From: Brevundimonas subvibrioides
GTDB lineage: Bacteria > Pseudomonadota > Alphaproteobacteria > Caulobacterales > Caulobacteraceae
NCBI RefSeq assembly: GCF_027271155.1
Contig: NZ_CP114542.1
Coordinates: 248,001 to 312,000, forward strand
DNA: 64,000 nucleotides
Direction: 5' to 3'
In this document: positions 43,904 to 52,516 of the stretch, piece after piece
How positions within the stretch are numbered: position 1 is the stretch's first letter
How the letters are laid out: every line of letters starts with the position of its first letter
The notes under the pieces: model-generated
Told to the model about the DNA's origin: nothing
The model's database searches: none
The model's input: only the letters and a program-made list of their open reading frames with translations
Translations under genes and position numbers: made by a program

Positions 43904-44875
43904 TCACGGGATCAGCAAAGTGGAGCCTGTTGTCTGTCGCCCGGCGAGCGCCTCGTGCGCCTCCCGGACCTGATCCAGGCGGAAGGTCTGGCCGATCTCG
44001 ACCTTGATGGCGCCCGACCGGATCATTCCGAACAGGGCGCTGGCGCTTTGGTCCAGTTCCTCCGTCGTGGCGACATAGTCGAACAGGGTCGGGCGGGTCA
44101 GGAACAACGATCCACCGCGCGAGAGCCGGAGGGGCTCGATCGGTGGGACGGGCCCGGACGCGTTTCCGAAACTGACCAGCAGACCCCGACGGCGCAGGCT
44201 GGCGAGTGACGCCTCCAGCGTGTCCCGGCCCACCGAATCGTAGACGACCGCGCAGCCCAGGCCGTCGGTGAGGGTCTTGACCCGTCCGGCGATGTCCTCG
44301 GTCTTGTAGAGGATCACATGGTCGCAGCCGTGGGCGCGCGCGATCCTGGCCTTGGACTCGTCTCCGACCGTGCCGATGACGGTGGCCCCCAGAGACCGCA
44401 GCCACTGACACAGGATCAGTCCCACCCCGCCGGCTGCGGCATGGATGAGAACGGCGTCGCCCTGTTTCACGTGAAACACGCGTCTGGCCAGGAACTCCGA
44501 AGTCATACCTTTCAGCATGACCGCCGCCGCCGTCCTCAGGGACACGTCGGCGGGAACCCGGACGGCGCGGTTCGCATCGACGACGTGAGCCTCGGCATAG
44601 GCCCCGATGGGCCCCGTACCATAGGCCGCCCGATCGCCCACCTGGAACCGGGTGACCTCCTCGCCGATCGCCTCGACGATCCCGGCGCCCTCCAGCCCGA
44701 GACCGGTCGGGCAGGCGAGGGGATAGAGGCCTGTTCGCTGATAGATGTCGATGAAGTTCAGACCGATCGCCTCGTGCCGGATCAGGATCTGACCGGGGCC
44801 CGGCACAGCCGTGTCGACCTCATGAAGCGCAAGGACGTCCGGTCCTCCGGCACGGGCGAGGCGAATGGCGCGCAT
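43904..44875 (-). CDS. NADPH:quinone oxidoreductase (zinc-independent MDR family)
   Basis: A 323-aa zeta-crystallin-type quinone reductase. EAIGLNFIDIYQRTGLYP and the GLEGAGIVEAIGEEVTRF block form the catalytic fold. The nucleotide-binding loop is AAAGGVGLILCQWLRSLGA. It lacks the Cys ligands of zinc alcohol dehydrogenases. The gene is antiparallel to the surrounding leading-strand genes. A perfect parS site (44463-44478) is embedded in its coding sequence at FHVKQ, so coding and centromere functions overlap. Confidence 0.9.
   Translation of the reverse strand: MRAIRLARAGGPDVLALHEVDTAVPGPGQILIRHEAIGLNFIDIYQRTGLYPLACPTGLGLEGAGIVEAIGEEVTRFQVGDRAAYGTGPIGAYAEAHVVDANRAVRVPADVSLRTAAAVMLKGMTSEFLARRVFHVKQGDAVLIHAAAGGVGLILCQWLRSLGATVIGTVGDESKARIARAHGCDHVILYKTEDIAGRVKTLTDGLGCAVVYDSVGRDTLEASLASLRRRGLLVSFGNASGPVPPIEPLRLSRGGSLFLTRPTLFDYVATTEELDQSASALFGMIRSGAIKVEIGQTFRLDQVREAHEALAGRQTTGSTLLIP
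44463..44478. promoter_or_regulatory. parS centromere site, perfect copy 1
   Basis: TGTTTCACGTGAAACA, a perfect 16-bp palindrome identical to the universal parS consensus. ParB is expected to nucleate here. It lies within the quinone oxidoreductase gene, about 5 kb from the putative origin and 4.6 kb from parA. Confidence 0.95.
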
Positions 44876-44939
44876 GGGAGGGTTCCTTTGATCGGCCAGT
44901 TCGGCCTATGACGGGCCTTCGAGAGGTTGGAGCACCAGG

Positions 44940-45176
44940 ATGAAAGTCAAGATCGAGGCCGAGTGCACACCGGAAGAAGCGCGTGCCTTTCTGGGCCTGC
45001 CGGATGTCACGGTTCTGAACGACCAACTGGTCAGCGAGATGAAGACCCGCATGGATGCCAACATCACCGCCATGCAGCCGGAAGAGCTGATGAAGACCTG
45101 GACCAGCTTCGGCCTTCAGGCCCAGGACCAGTTCCGCCAGATGATGTCCGTCGTCACCCAGGTGCCGAAGGCCTGA
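44940..45176 (+). CDS. DUF6489 family small protein
   Basis: A 78-aa cytoplasmic, mostly helical protein. It starts MKVKIEAECTPEEARAFLGL, which is the recognisable start of the alphaproteobacterial DUF6489 family. The second half (LMKTWTSFGLQAQDQFRQMM) is amphipathic. The function is unknown. It is 7 bp upstream of mnmE on the same strand and 64 bp from the divergent oxidoreductase start, so it probably opens the mnmE-parB transcription unit. Confidence 0.78.
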   Translation: MKVKIEAECTPEEARAFLGLPDVTVLNDQLVSEMKTRMDANITAMQPEELMKTWTSFGLQAQDQFRQMMSVVTQVPKA

Positions 45177-45183
45177 TCCGACG

Positions 45184-46485
45184 TTGACCGACACCATCTT
45201 CGCCCTGGCGACGCCGCCCGGCCGGGGGGCGATCGCCATTCTGCGGCTCTCCGGACCCGGCACCGATGCCGCGCTGGCCGGCCTTGGGGCGGGAACCGTA
45301 TCGGCTCGGATCGCATCGCTGCGAACGCTTCGGCATGGCCCCGAGGTCATCGACCAGGCGCTGGTGCTGCGCTTTCCTGCGCCGAATAGCTACACCGGAG
45401 AGGATTGCGCCGAACTGCATCTGCACGGCGGCCGCGCCGTGGTCGAGGCGGCGACCATAGCGTTGACGGCTCTGGGCGTACGTCCCGCCGATCCCGGCGA
45501 GTTCACGCGTCGCGCCTTTGAGAATGGACGGATGGACCTGGCCCAGGCCGAAGCCGTCGCCGACCTGATCGACGCCGAAACGACGGCCCAGGCAGCCCAG
45601 GCCCTGGGTCAGCTGGAAGGCGCGCTGTCGCAGACCTATGCCGGGTTCCGGCGCGATCTTCTGAAGGCCCTGGCCCTGGTCGAGGCGGAGATCGACTTTC
45701 CCGACGAGGACGTGCCCGATCATCTGGCACGGACGGCCGGGCCGGTATTGGACGGGCTGATCGAGGATCTGACCGCTGCCCTGGCCGATGCCGATCGGGG
45801 GCGGCGGGTGCGCGAGGGCTATCGCATCGTCCTGATCGGCGAGACCAATGCCGGCAAGTCCGCCCTGTTCAATGCCCTGGTCGCGCGCGAGGCCGCGATC
45901 GTCACGCCCATCGCCGGGACCACGCGGGACGTGCTGGATGCCGACATCGTCATCGGCGGCTATGCCGTGACCCTGTCGGACACCGCCGGGCTTCGTGAGA
46001 GCGACGATCCGGTCGAGGCCGAGGGCGTCCGTCGCGCGCGGGCGCGGGCCGAGGCTGCAGACCTTCGGCTCTGGGCGCGGGGGCCCGGCGATGCAGAGGG
46101 CGATGCGGCGACCTTCGTTCGGAGCGACGACCTCGTCGTCTGGACCAAGGCCGACCTGCGGACGGCCGATCCCTCCAGCCCCGGGTTCGTGGTCAGCGCC
46201 ACCACAGGGGAGGGACTGGTCGGTCTCCGGGATGCGATCCGAAGCCGGCTCGAGCAGGATCTGTCGGGTTCCGATTTCCCCGCGGTCACGCGGGAACGGC
46301 ATCGCCGACGACTGACGGAGGCGCTGGAAGCGATACAGGTCGGGCGGATGCGGCTGATCGATGCTCCGGAACTGGCCGGAGACGATCTTCGCCGGGCTGC
46401 GGAGGCGCTCGCGAGGGTCACCGGCGATATCGGGGTCGAGGACATCCTCGGCGAAGTCTTCTCCACCTTCTGTATCGGCAAATAG
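45184..46485 (+). CDS. mnmE: tRNA uridine-5-carboxymethylaminomethyl modification GTPase
   Basis: A 433-aa protein that modifies the wobble uridine of certain tRNAs together with MnmG. The N-domain (TIFALATPPGRGAIAILRLSG) binds folate, and the central helical domain holds an inserted G domain. G1 is GETNAGKSAL (from residue 219), G2 GTTRD and G3 DTAGL. The C-terminal CIGK Cys is present. It starts with TTG; I see no in-frame ATG that would preserve the conserved N-terminus. It is slightly shorter than E. coli MnmE (454 aa). Confidence 0.95.
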   Translation: MTDTIFALATPPGRGAIAILRLSGPGTDAALAGLGAGTVSARIASLRTLRHGPEVIDQALVLRFPAPNSYTGEDCAELHLHGGRAVVEAATIALTALGVRPADPGEFTRRAFENGRMDLAQAEAVADLIDAETTAQAAQALGQLEGALSQTYAGFRRDLLKALALVEAEIDFPDEDVPDHLARTAGPVLDGLIEDLTAALADADRGRRVREGYRIVLIGETNAGKSALFNALVAREAAIVTPIAGTTRDVLDADIVIGGYAVTLSDTAGLRESDDPVEAEGVRRARARAEAADLRLWARGPGDAEGDAATFVRSDDLVVWTKADLRTADPSSPGFVVSATTGEGLVGLRDAIRSRLEQDLSGSDFPAVTRERHRRRLTEALEAIQVGRMRLIDAPELAGDDLRRAAEALARVTGDIGVEDILGEVFSTFCIGK

Positions 46486-46504
46486 CTCGGGTCGGTCGCC
46501 CCTT

Positions 46505-46520
46505 TGTTTCACGTGAAACA
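46505..46520. promoter_or_regulatory. parS centromere site, perfect copy 2
   Basis: TGTTTCACGTGAAACA again, in the 81-bp gap between mnmE and mnmG. It is 2042 bp from copy 1. Being intergenic it carries no coding constraint. With copy 1 it marks the segregation centre about 7 kb from the origin. Confidence 0.96.
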
Positions 46521-46566
46521 GCGGTGAGAGTGGCGCTCGGCTGTGGTTTCGCCTATGTGCCCGCTC

Positions 46567-48432
46567 ATGAGTTCCCCCACTGCCTTCGACGTCATCGTGA
46601 TCGGCGGCGGCCATGCCGGCTGCGAGGCCGCGGCCGCCTCGGCCCGGACGGGCGCGCGCACCCTGCTGCTGACCCAGACGCTGGAAACCATCGGCGAGAT
46701 GAGCTGCAACCCGGCCATCGGTGGCCTGGGCAAGGGCCATCTGGTGCGCGAGATCGATGCCCTTGACGGTCTGATGGGACGCTTGGCCGATGTGTCCGGC
46801 ATCCAGTTCCGCATGCTGAACCGGTCGAAAGGTGCGGCCGTGCGCGGACCTCGCAGCCAGATCGACCGCCGTTTGTACCGCGAGGCCATGCAGGCCGAAC
46901 TCGCATCGACACCGAATCTCACCCGGATGGCAGGGACGGCCGAGGCGCTGATTCTGGACAACGACCGCGTGGTGGGCGTGACGACGGGCGAGGGCGTGGC
47001 CCTGCGCGCCGGGGCTGTCGTTCTGACGACAGGTACCTTCCTGAACGGGGTCATCCATCAGGGCGATGTACGAACGCCCGCCGGCCGGCATGGCGAGGCC
47101 CCCTCGACCGGCCTCGCCCGGGATTTGTATGGCGCGGGCCTGAAGATGGGTCGGCTGAAGACCGGCACGCCCGCTCGTCTGGACGGCCGCACCATCGGCT
47201 GGGACAGGCTGGAGATGCAGGCGGCCGACGCGGAGCCGGTCCCCTTCAGCTTCCTGACCGACCGGATCACGGTGCCCCAGATTGCCTGCGGCATCACCCA
47301 GACCACCGAAGATACCCACGCCATCATCGCCGCCAACCTGGGTGAAAGCGCCGTCTATGGCGGTCATCTGACCGGACGGGGCCCGCGCTATTGTCCCTCG
47401 ATCGAGGACAAGGTCGTGCGGTTCGCCGACAAGACCTCCCATCAGGTCTTTCTGGAGCCGGAGGGGCTGGACGATCCGACGGTCTATCCGAACGGCATTT
47501 CGACGTCGGTCTCGCCCGAGACCCAGATGGCCTTCCTGCGTACGATGCCCGGGCTTGAAACCGTCGAGGTGTTCCGGTTCGGCTATGCGATCGAATACGA
47601 CTATGTTGATCCGCGCGAACTGACCCCGGCGCTGGAGGTGAAGCGTCGGCCGGGCCTGTTTCTGGCCGGTCAGATCAACGGTACGACCGGGTATGAAGAG
47701 GCCGGCGCTCAAGGGTTGATCGCGGGCCTGAACGCGGCGCGGGCGGCGGCTGGATCCGGGGCGATCGTGCTGGGGCGGGACCAGGCCTATATCGGGGTGA
47801 TGATCGATGATCTGGTCACACGGGGTGTGACCGAGCCCTACCGGATGTTCACCAGCCGGGCCGAATACAGGTTGACGCTGCGCGCCGACAATGCGGATCA
47901 ACGGTTAACGCCCATCGGCATTGCGGCCGGGATGGTGTCGAGCCCGCGCCAGTCGGCGTTCGAGGCGAAGGCCGCCGTGCTCGCGATCGCGACGGCCATG
48001 GTTCGGGACACCCGGTTCACGCCGAACGAGGCCCAGGGTCTGGGGATCGCGGTCAATGCCGACGGCCAGCGCCGCTCGATGCGCGATCTGCTGGCCTATC
48101 CGGGTGTCAGCCTGGCGCAGTTCGAGGTGGCCTATCCGGTGATCCAGTCCTGGCCGTCGGCCATCCGTGAGCAGGTGGAGATCGATGCGGGCTATGCCGG
48201 ATATCTGGATCGCCAGGCGGCCGATGCCGAGGCCCTGCGCCGGGAGGAGGCGCTGACCCTGCCGACCAATCTGGACTATGCGGCGATCGGCGGGCTGTCG
48301 AACGAGGTGCGCGAGAAGCTGTCGATGGTCCAGCCCCGGACCCTGGGCCAGGCCGGGCGGATCGAGGGCGTCACACCGGGCGCCCTGACGGCCCTGCTGT
48401 CGCATGTGAAACGGGCGGCGGTCGCGGCCTGA
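46567..48432 (+). CDS. mnmG: tRNA uridine 5-carboxymethylaminomethyl modification enzyme
   Basis: A 621-aa FAD enzyme partner of MnmE. The dinucleotide motif is [12 protein letters not shown] (from residue 11). [43 protein letters not shown] and [18 protein letters not shown] are all family signatures. The helical C-domain ends the protein. I start at MSSPTAFD; an upstream in-frame ATG at 46543 is possible. The stop overlaps the rsmG start (TGATG). Confidence 0.96.
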   Translation: MSSPTAFDVIVIGGGHAGCEAAAASARTGARTLLLTQTLETIGEMSCNPAIGGLGKGHLVREIDALDGLMGRLADVSGIQFRMLNRSKGAAVRGPRSQIDRRLYREAMQAELASTPNLTRMAGTAEALILDNDRVVGVTTGEGVALRAGAVVLTTGTFLNGVIHQGDVRTPAGRHGEAPSTGLARDLYGAGLKMGRLKTGTPARLDGRTIGWDRLEMQAADAEPVPFSFLTDRITVPQIACGITQTTEDTHAIIAANLGESAVYGGHLTGRGPRYCPSIEDKVVRFADKTSHQVFLEPEGLDDPTVYPNGISTSVSPETQMAFLRTMPGLETVEVFRFGYAIEYDYVDPRELTPALEVKRRPGLFLAGQINGTTGYEEAGAQGLIAGLNAARAAAGSGAIVLGRDQAYIGVMIDDLVTRGVTEPYRMFTSRAEYRLTLRADNADQRLTPIGIAAGMVSSPRQSAFEAKAAVLAIATAMVRDTRFTPNEAQGLGIAVNADGQRRSMRDLLAYPGVSLAQFEVAYPVIQSWPSAIREQVEIDAGYAGYLDRQAADAEALRREEALTLPTNLDYAAIGGLSNEVREKLSMVQPRTLGQAGRIEGVTPGALTALLSHVKRAAVAA

Positions 48433-49046
48433 TGACCGCGGACGAGTTTCAGCGGCTGACCGGGGCCTGGCCGGAGCGGATGGCCGACCTCGAGCGGTTC
48501 CGCATCATGCTGACCGAGGCGAACGCGGTCATGAATCTGGTCGGGCCCGACAGCCTGCCGGACTTCTGGAACCGCCATGCGTGGGATTCAGCCCAGCTGA
48601 TCGATCTGGCCGGATTCGGCAAGACCTGGGCGGATCTGGGGGCGGGGGCCGGGTTTCCGGGTGTCGTGCTGGCCGTGCTGGCCAAGGGGCGTCCGGGATC
48701 GCACGTTTGGCTGATCGATTCCCTGCAGAAACGCTGCCGCTTCCTGCAGACGGTCGTCGACGAACTTGCGCTTCCGGCGACCGTTATCTGGGGTCGGGCC
48801 GAGCACCAGGCGCTGAAGGTCGACATCGTGACGGCGCGCGCCGTGGCCCCGATGGAGAAGCTTCTGGGTTATGCACAGCCCTGTCTGTCTCGCGGTGCAC
48901 AAGGTCTGTTTCTCAAGGGAGAGAAGGCAGAGCTCGAGTTGCAGGAGGCGTCCAAGGTCTGGCAAGTGGAGGCCGATCTCACTGTCTCGCGCAGCGACCC
49001 GCGCGGGCGCATCGTGACCGTCCGGAGCGCCAAACGCCGTGGCTAG
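48432..49046 (+). CDS. rsmG: 16S rRNA (guanine527-N7)-methyltransferase
   Basis: A 204-aa SAM-dependent enzyme. NRHAWDSAQLIDL leads to the SAM motif WADLGAGAGFPGVVLAVL, then VWLIDSLQKRCRFLQ and VTARAVAPMEKLLGYA. Its loss gives low-level streptomycin resistance in other bacteria. It sits between mnmG and parA in the conserved origin-proximal operon, with start and stop overlapping its neighbours. Confidence 0.94.
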   Translation: MTADEFQRLTGAWPERMADLERFRIMLTEANAVMNLVGPDSLPDFWNRHAWDSAQLIDLAGFGKTWADLGAGAGFPGVVLAVLAKGRPGSHVWLIDSLQKRCRFLQTVVDELALPATVIWGRAEHQALKVDIVTARAVAPMEKLLGYAQPCLSRGAQGLFLKGEKAELELQEASKVWQVEADLTVSRSDPRGRIVTVRSAKRRG

Positions 49047-49047
49047 C

Positions 49048-49860
49048 ATGACCAAGACCGCCCGCGTCCTCGCCGTCTCGAACCAGAAGGGCGGGGTCGG
49101 CAAGACCACCACTGCGATCAACCTCGGCACGGCCCTGGCCGCGATCGGCGAGAAGGTGCTGATCGTCGATATGGACCCGCAGGGCAACGCCTCCACGGGT
49201 CTGGGCGTTCCACGTGAAGCACGGCGGATCACCATCTACGATGTCATCGTCGATGGGCGTTCGGTCCATGACGCGGCCGTACCGACCACGGTTCCCGGCC
49301 TGCACATCATCCCGGCCGATGCCGATATGTCGGGCGTCGAGATCGAGCTCAGTCAGGCAGACAGGCGTTCCTATCGGCTGCGCGACGCGCTGGCGCGGCA
49401 GGGGGAGGCCGGTAGCGCCGGGTATGACTATGTCCTGATCGACTGCCCACCATCGCTGAACCTGCTCACGCTCAATGCCATGTCGGCAGCCGACGGTGTG
49501 CTGGTGCCGCTGCAGTGCGAGTTCTTCGCCCTGGAAGGGCTGACGCAGTTGATGAAGACCATCGACATGGTGCGACAATCCCTGAACCCCTCGCTGGAGA
49601 TCCAGGGTCTGGTCCTGACCATGTACGACCGCCGCAATGCCCTGTCGGGGCAGGTCGCGGCAGACGTGCGGGCCCATTTCGGCGACAAGGTCTATGAGGC
49701 GGTGATTCCCCGAAACGTCCGGGTCTCCGAGGCGCCTTCGTTCGGCAAGCCCGTCCTGATCTATGATCTCAAATGCTCCGGCAGCCAGGCCTATCTGCGT
49801 CTGGCCAAGGAAGTGGTCGGCCGCGAGCGGCGTCGTCTGAAATCCCTCGCTGCCGCTTGA
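49048..49860 (+). CDS. parA: Chromosome partitioning ATPase ParA
   Basis: A 270-aa deviant Walker ATPase. The P-loop QKGGVGKTTT places the signature Lys at 14 and the nucleotide Lys at 19. DMDPQGNASTG and LIDCPPSLNLLTLNA are the switch motifs. ParA gradients pull the ParB-parS complex to the new pole in Caulobacter-type cells. ATG at 49048, one base after the rsmG stop, is preferred to GTG at 49039. A degenerate parS lies near its 5' end. Confidence 0.97.
   Translation: MTKTARVLAVSNQKGGVGKTTTAINLGTALAAIGEKVLIVDMDPQGNASTGLGVPREARRITIYDVIVDGRSVHDAAVPTTVPGLHIIPADADMSGVEIELSQADRRSYRLRDALARQGEAGSAGYDYVLIDCPPSLNLLTLNAMSAADGVLVPLQCEFFALEGLTQLMKTIDMVRQSLNPSLEIQGLVLTMYDRRNALSGQVAADVRAHFGDKVYEAVIPRNVRVSEAPSFGKPVLIYDLKCSGSQAYLRLAKEVVGRERRRLKSLAAA
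49206..49221. promoter_or_regulatory. Degenerate parS-like site in parA
   Basis: CGTTCCACGTGAAGCA matches 13 of 16 bases of parS and keeps the central CACGTGAA core. It is in the parA coding sequence, 2.7 kb from the perfect mnmE-mnmG site. It may be a weak ParB site. Confidence 0.45.
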
Positions 49861-49881
49861 TAACGAAACGGAATCAATACC

Positions 49882-50778
49882 TTGTCTGAACGTCAAAGAG
49901 GTCTCGGTCGCGGTCTGTCGGCGCTGCTGGGAGAGCCCGTCGCCGAAACCCCCGTGCCCGTGACCGGTGGCCAGCCGGTGCCCGGTGGCGTGCAGATGGC
50001 GCCGATCGAGAGCCTCAAACCCAATCCCGATCAGCCCCGCAAGATTTTTACCCAGTCCGATCTGGAAGAACTGGCCGCCTCGATCCGCGACAAGGGTGTG
50101 CTGCAGCCGATTCTCGTCCGGACCCAGCCGGGCGAGGACGGGGTCTGGCAGATCATCGCCGGCGAGCGGCGCTGGCGGGCTTCGCAGGCGGCGCGTCTGA
50201 CCGAGGTGCCGATCGTCGTGCGGGAGATGGACGACGTCGAGGTCTTCGAGGTCGCGATCATCGAGAACGTCCAGCGCGCGGATCTCAATCCGCTGGAGGA
50301 GGCCGACGCCTATCGCATGCTGATGGAGCGGTTCGGGCGAACGCAGGACGCCGTGGCCGGGATCGTGGGCAAGAGCCGCAGTCATGTGGCCAACACCCTG
50401 CGCCTGCTCCAGCTGCCCGAGGAGGTGCTGTGGTTCGTGCGGCACGGAAAGCTGAGCGCCGGCCATGCCCGGGCCCTGATCACGGCACCCGATCCCGGTG
50501 CCCTGGCTGCCCAGGTCGAGCGCGACGGCCTCAATGTGCGTCAGACCGAGGCCCTTGCCAGACGCGCGGCCCAGGGGCCTGCAAAGGCCAAGGCGGGGGC
50601 GGGCGGTGCCAGAACGGGCCTGGCCTCGGCCGACACGGCGGCGCTGCAACAGGATCTGGCCGATGCCCTGGGTCTGAAGGTGGCACTGGCGGACCGCGGC
50701 GGCCGGGGTGAGCTCACCCTGTCCTACGCCAGTCTGGAACAGCTCGACGACCTGTGCCGCCGGTTGATGAAGGCCTGA
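49882..50778 (+). CDS. parB: Centromere-binding CTPase ParB
   Basis: A 298-aa protein. The N-terminal RGLGRGLSALLGE stimulates ParA in relatives. The CTP-binding motifs are GERRWRA (94-100) and ENVQR (128-132). The helix-turn-helix region (GKSRSHVANTLRLLQLP) reads parS, and a C-terminal dimer domain closes the protein. The start is TTG at 49882, 21 bp after parA, with no better in-frame ATG. It forms an operon with parA. Confidence 0.97.
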   Translation: MSERQRGLGRGLSALLGEPVAETPVPVTGGQPVPGGVQMAPIESLKPNPDQPRKIFTQSDLEELAASIRDKGVLQPILVRTQPGEDGVWQIIAGERRWRASQAARLTEVPIVVREMDDVEVFEVAIIENVQRADLNPLEEADAYRMLMERFGRTQDAVAGIVGKSRSHVANTLRLLQLPEEVLWFVRHGKLSAGHARALITAPDPGALAAQVERDGLNVRQTEALARRAAQGPAKAKAGAGGARTGLASADTAALQQDLADALGLKVALADRGGRGELTLSYASLEQLDDLCRRLMKA

Positions 50779-50804
50779 TCCAGGTTGTGTGCTAGGGTCT
50801 CGTG

Positions 50805-50981
50805 ATGACCGACACGCCCGAAACCGCATCCGAAGCCCTGAAACGCGTCCTGGCCGCCAAGAAAGCCAATGCCCCGGCCCACGCCGGCATGTCCGGCGGC
50901 AAGTCCGAAGAACGTGCCGTGGCCGCCAAAAATGTCGCTCTGGCCAAACCCGCCTTCCGCAAGGCGTCGAAACGGGGTTGA
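50805..50981 (+). CDS. Conserved small basic protein (58 aa)
   Basis: A 58-residue frame, MTDTPETASEALKRVLAAKK to a C-terminal FRKASKRG, running 50805-50981. It lies 26 bp after parB. The pattern of a short helix, then Ala/Lys repeats with Gly-Gly, then PAFRKASKRG resembles an unnamed small protein seen in many alphaproteobacteria. It is Lys/Arg-rich and could bind nucleic acid. It is too short for standard ORF cut-offs and converges on holA with a 6-bp gap. Confidence 0.68.
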   Translation: MTDTPETASEALKRVLAAKKANAPAHAGMSGGKSEERAVAAKNVALAKPAFRKASKRG

Positions 50982-50987
50982 GGTCGT

Positions 50988-52040
50988 CTACAGCCCCAGC
51001 CGCCGGGCGCGCGCCGCGATTTCCAGCAGCAGCCGCTCCGCGATCAGGTGTTCTGGCATGCCGGTCGTTTTTGTGGCGACGTCGGCGGTGTTGACGCTGT
51101 CCTGGACGACGTCGAGCTCCTCCAGACGCCAGGCGCGCGCCTGACGCAGCATTTCGGCTTCCTGCTTCCAGAACACGCCCGCTGCCTTGGCCGCCTCCTT
51201 GGCCCCGGCTCCGGAAAGCTGCAACACGTTGATCCGGCGAAGCTTTCCGAGGTGGATCGAGGCAGAGCGAACCGCCATGACCGGACTCTCGCCTTCTGCC
51301 AGGGCGCGGCGCAGCCCGCCCTGGGCCGGGGCGGGTCTGCCGCCGAAGGCCTGAAGCGCCGCATCGGCCAGAGACGCGTCCGCCTCGACGCCGAGATGCG
51401 CCTCCAGCTCCTCCACGTCGATCGTGCGGCCTGACCCCGGGCCGATATAGAGGGCCAGACGCTCGATCTCCTGACGCATCAGGCCCCGCTCTTTCGGCAG
51501 GCGGGCGACGAAGGCGGCGAGGGCGTCGGAGGTCAGACCGACCTTGTCGGCGGCCAGGGCCTCCCGCGTCATCCGGGCGATGTCGCCGGCCTCGTCCTCG
51601 TAGCAGGCGATCCCGACCGAGGCCTTGCCCGTTTCGGCGGCCTTGCGCAGGGCGGAGTCGCGTCCGAGTGCCCCGGCCTCGATGACCAGCATGGCATCGG
51701 GATTGTAGCCGCCGTCGCCGTGGGTCTTCAGCGTCGTCGCCAGCATCCGGTCGATCGAGGCCTTGTCGGCCCCCAGCCGCACGCGGACCAGCCGTCGCCC
51801 GCCGATCATGCTGAGGGCCGTCAGGGCTTCCTCCAGCCGGGCCTCGTCGCCGTCGATGTCGCTGTCGGTCAGGACCGTGACGTTGAAGGGGTCGTTCAGG
51901 TCGGGGGTGATGGCCCTGCACAGCATCTCGGCGCGTTCGGCGACGCCGGACCGGTCCTTGCCGTGGATGACGGCGGCGCGGATCCCGGCGTCGGGCCGCG
52001 ACAGGAAGCGGTCCACCTCGGGCCGTTTGGCCAGGATCAC
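50988..52040 (-). CDS. holA: DNA polymerase III delta subunit
   Basis: A 350-aa clamp-loader subunit that opens the beta clamp. The N-terminal AAVIHGKDRSGVAERAEML is a P-loop-like remnant, and the beta-interaction helix region is ALSMIGGRRLVRVRLG. A helical collar domain (LPKERGLMRQEIERLALY and after) completes the family layout. It starts with GTG, overlapping the lptE stop (GTGA). It is the distal gene of the leuS-lptE-holA operon. Confidence 0.92.
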   Translation of the reverse strand: MILAKRPEVDRFLSRPDAGIRAAVIHGKDRSGVAERAEMLCRAITPDLNDPFNVTVLTDSDIDGDEARLEEALTALSMIGGRRLVRVRLGADKASIDRMLATTLKTHGDGGYNPDAMLVIEAGALGRDSALRKAAETGKASVGIACYEDEAGDIARMTREALAADKVGLTSDALAAFVARLPKERGLMRQEIERLALYIGPGSGRTIDVEELEAHLGVEADASLADAALQAFGGRPAPAQGGLRRALAEGESPVMAVRSASIHLGKLRRINVLQLSGAGAKEAAKAAGVFWKQEAEMLRQARAWRLEELDVVQDSVNTADVATKTTGMPEHLIAERLLLEIAARARRLGL

Positions 52041-52516
52041 TCGGCCAGGGCCCGCATCAGGTCCAGACGGATCATCCGGGCCAGTTCGGCGGCCGCGCGG
52101 TCCTCGCCGTCCTGCTGGGCCGCGATGGCGGCATAGGGCTGGTCGGCGGCGGCATAGGTGGTGGTCACGGTCTGGCTGCCGGACAGGGGCGTTCCACCCG
52201 AAGTCGGGGTCAGGGTCCAGGTCCCGCGCACCGTCAGCTGGTAGCGGGTGGCCGTATCGTCGATCCGGCGCCCCAGCGGGCGGCGGCTCTGCTCGACGGT
52301 GGTTTCAAGCCGATAGAGCGGGGCGGTGGCACGATCCCGGCCCAGGGCGTCCTCCAGCTGTTCGCGCAGCCGATAGCCGAGACGATCGTCCTGGGTCGTC
52401 ACGGTGATCCGCGACAGCGACCCGGAGGCGCCGGTGGTGCCATACAGCGGTGTGAAGCCGCACCCGGCCAGAAGCCCGGCGGCGGCACCCAGGGCTGCAA
52501 GGCCCCGAACCGACAT
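52037..52516 (-). CDS. lptE: LPS-assembly lipoprotein LptE
   Basis: A 159-aa outer-membrane lipoprotein that plugs LptD. The short signal with lipobox LAGC is followed by GFTPLYG, the usual start of mature LptE. A beta-strand region (LSRITVTTQDDRLGYRLREQLE) and a C-terminal helix (RAAAELARMIRLDLMRAL) follow. Order leuS-lptE-holA is widely conserved in proteobacteria. Gaps here are zero on one side and a 4-bp overlap on the other. Confidence 0.9.
   Translation of the reverse strand: MSVRGLAALGAAAGLLAGCGFTPLYGTTGASGSLSRITVTTQDDRLGYRLREQLEDALGRDRATAPLYRLETTVEQSRRPLGRRIDDTATRYQLTVRGTWTLTPTSGGTPLSGSQTVTTTYAAADQPYAAIAAQQDGEDRAAAELARMIRLDLMRALAE

Noticed and set aside
45154..47901. A 915-aa minus-strand frame
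   Set aside because: It is fully antisense to mnmE and mnmG. It is His/Gln/Gly/Arg-rich without domains, a codon-position artefact of high-GC genes.
47905..47912. TTAACGCC CtrA half-site in mnmG
   Set aside because: It is a single half within coding sequence, with no second TTAA at the correct distance.
48979..51921. A 980-aa minus-strand frame
   Set aside because: It is antisense to parA and parB and out of frame over holA. No motif is recognisable.
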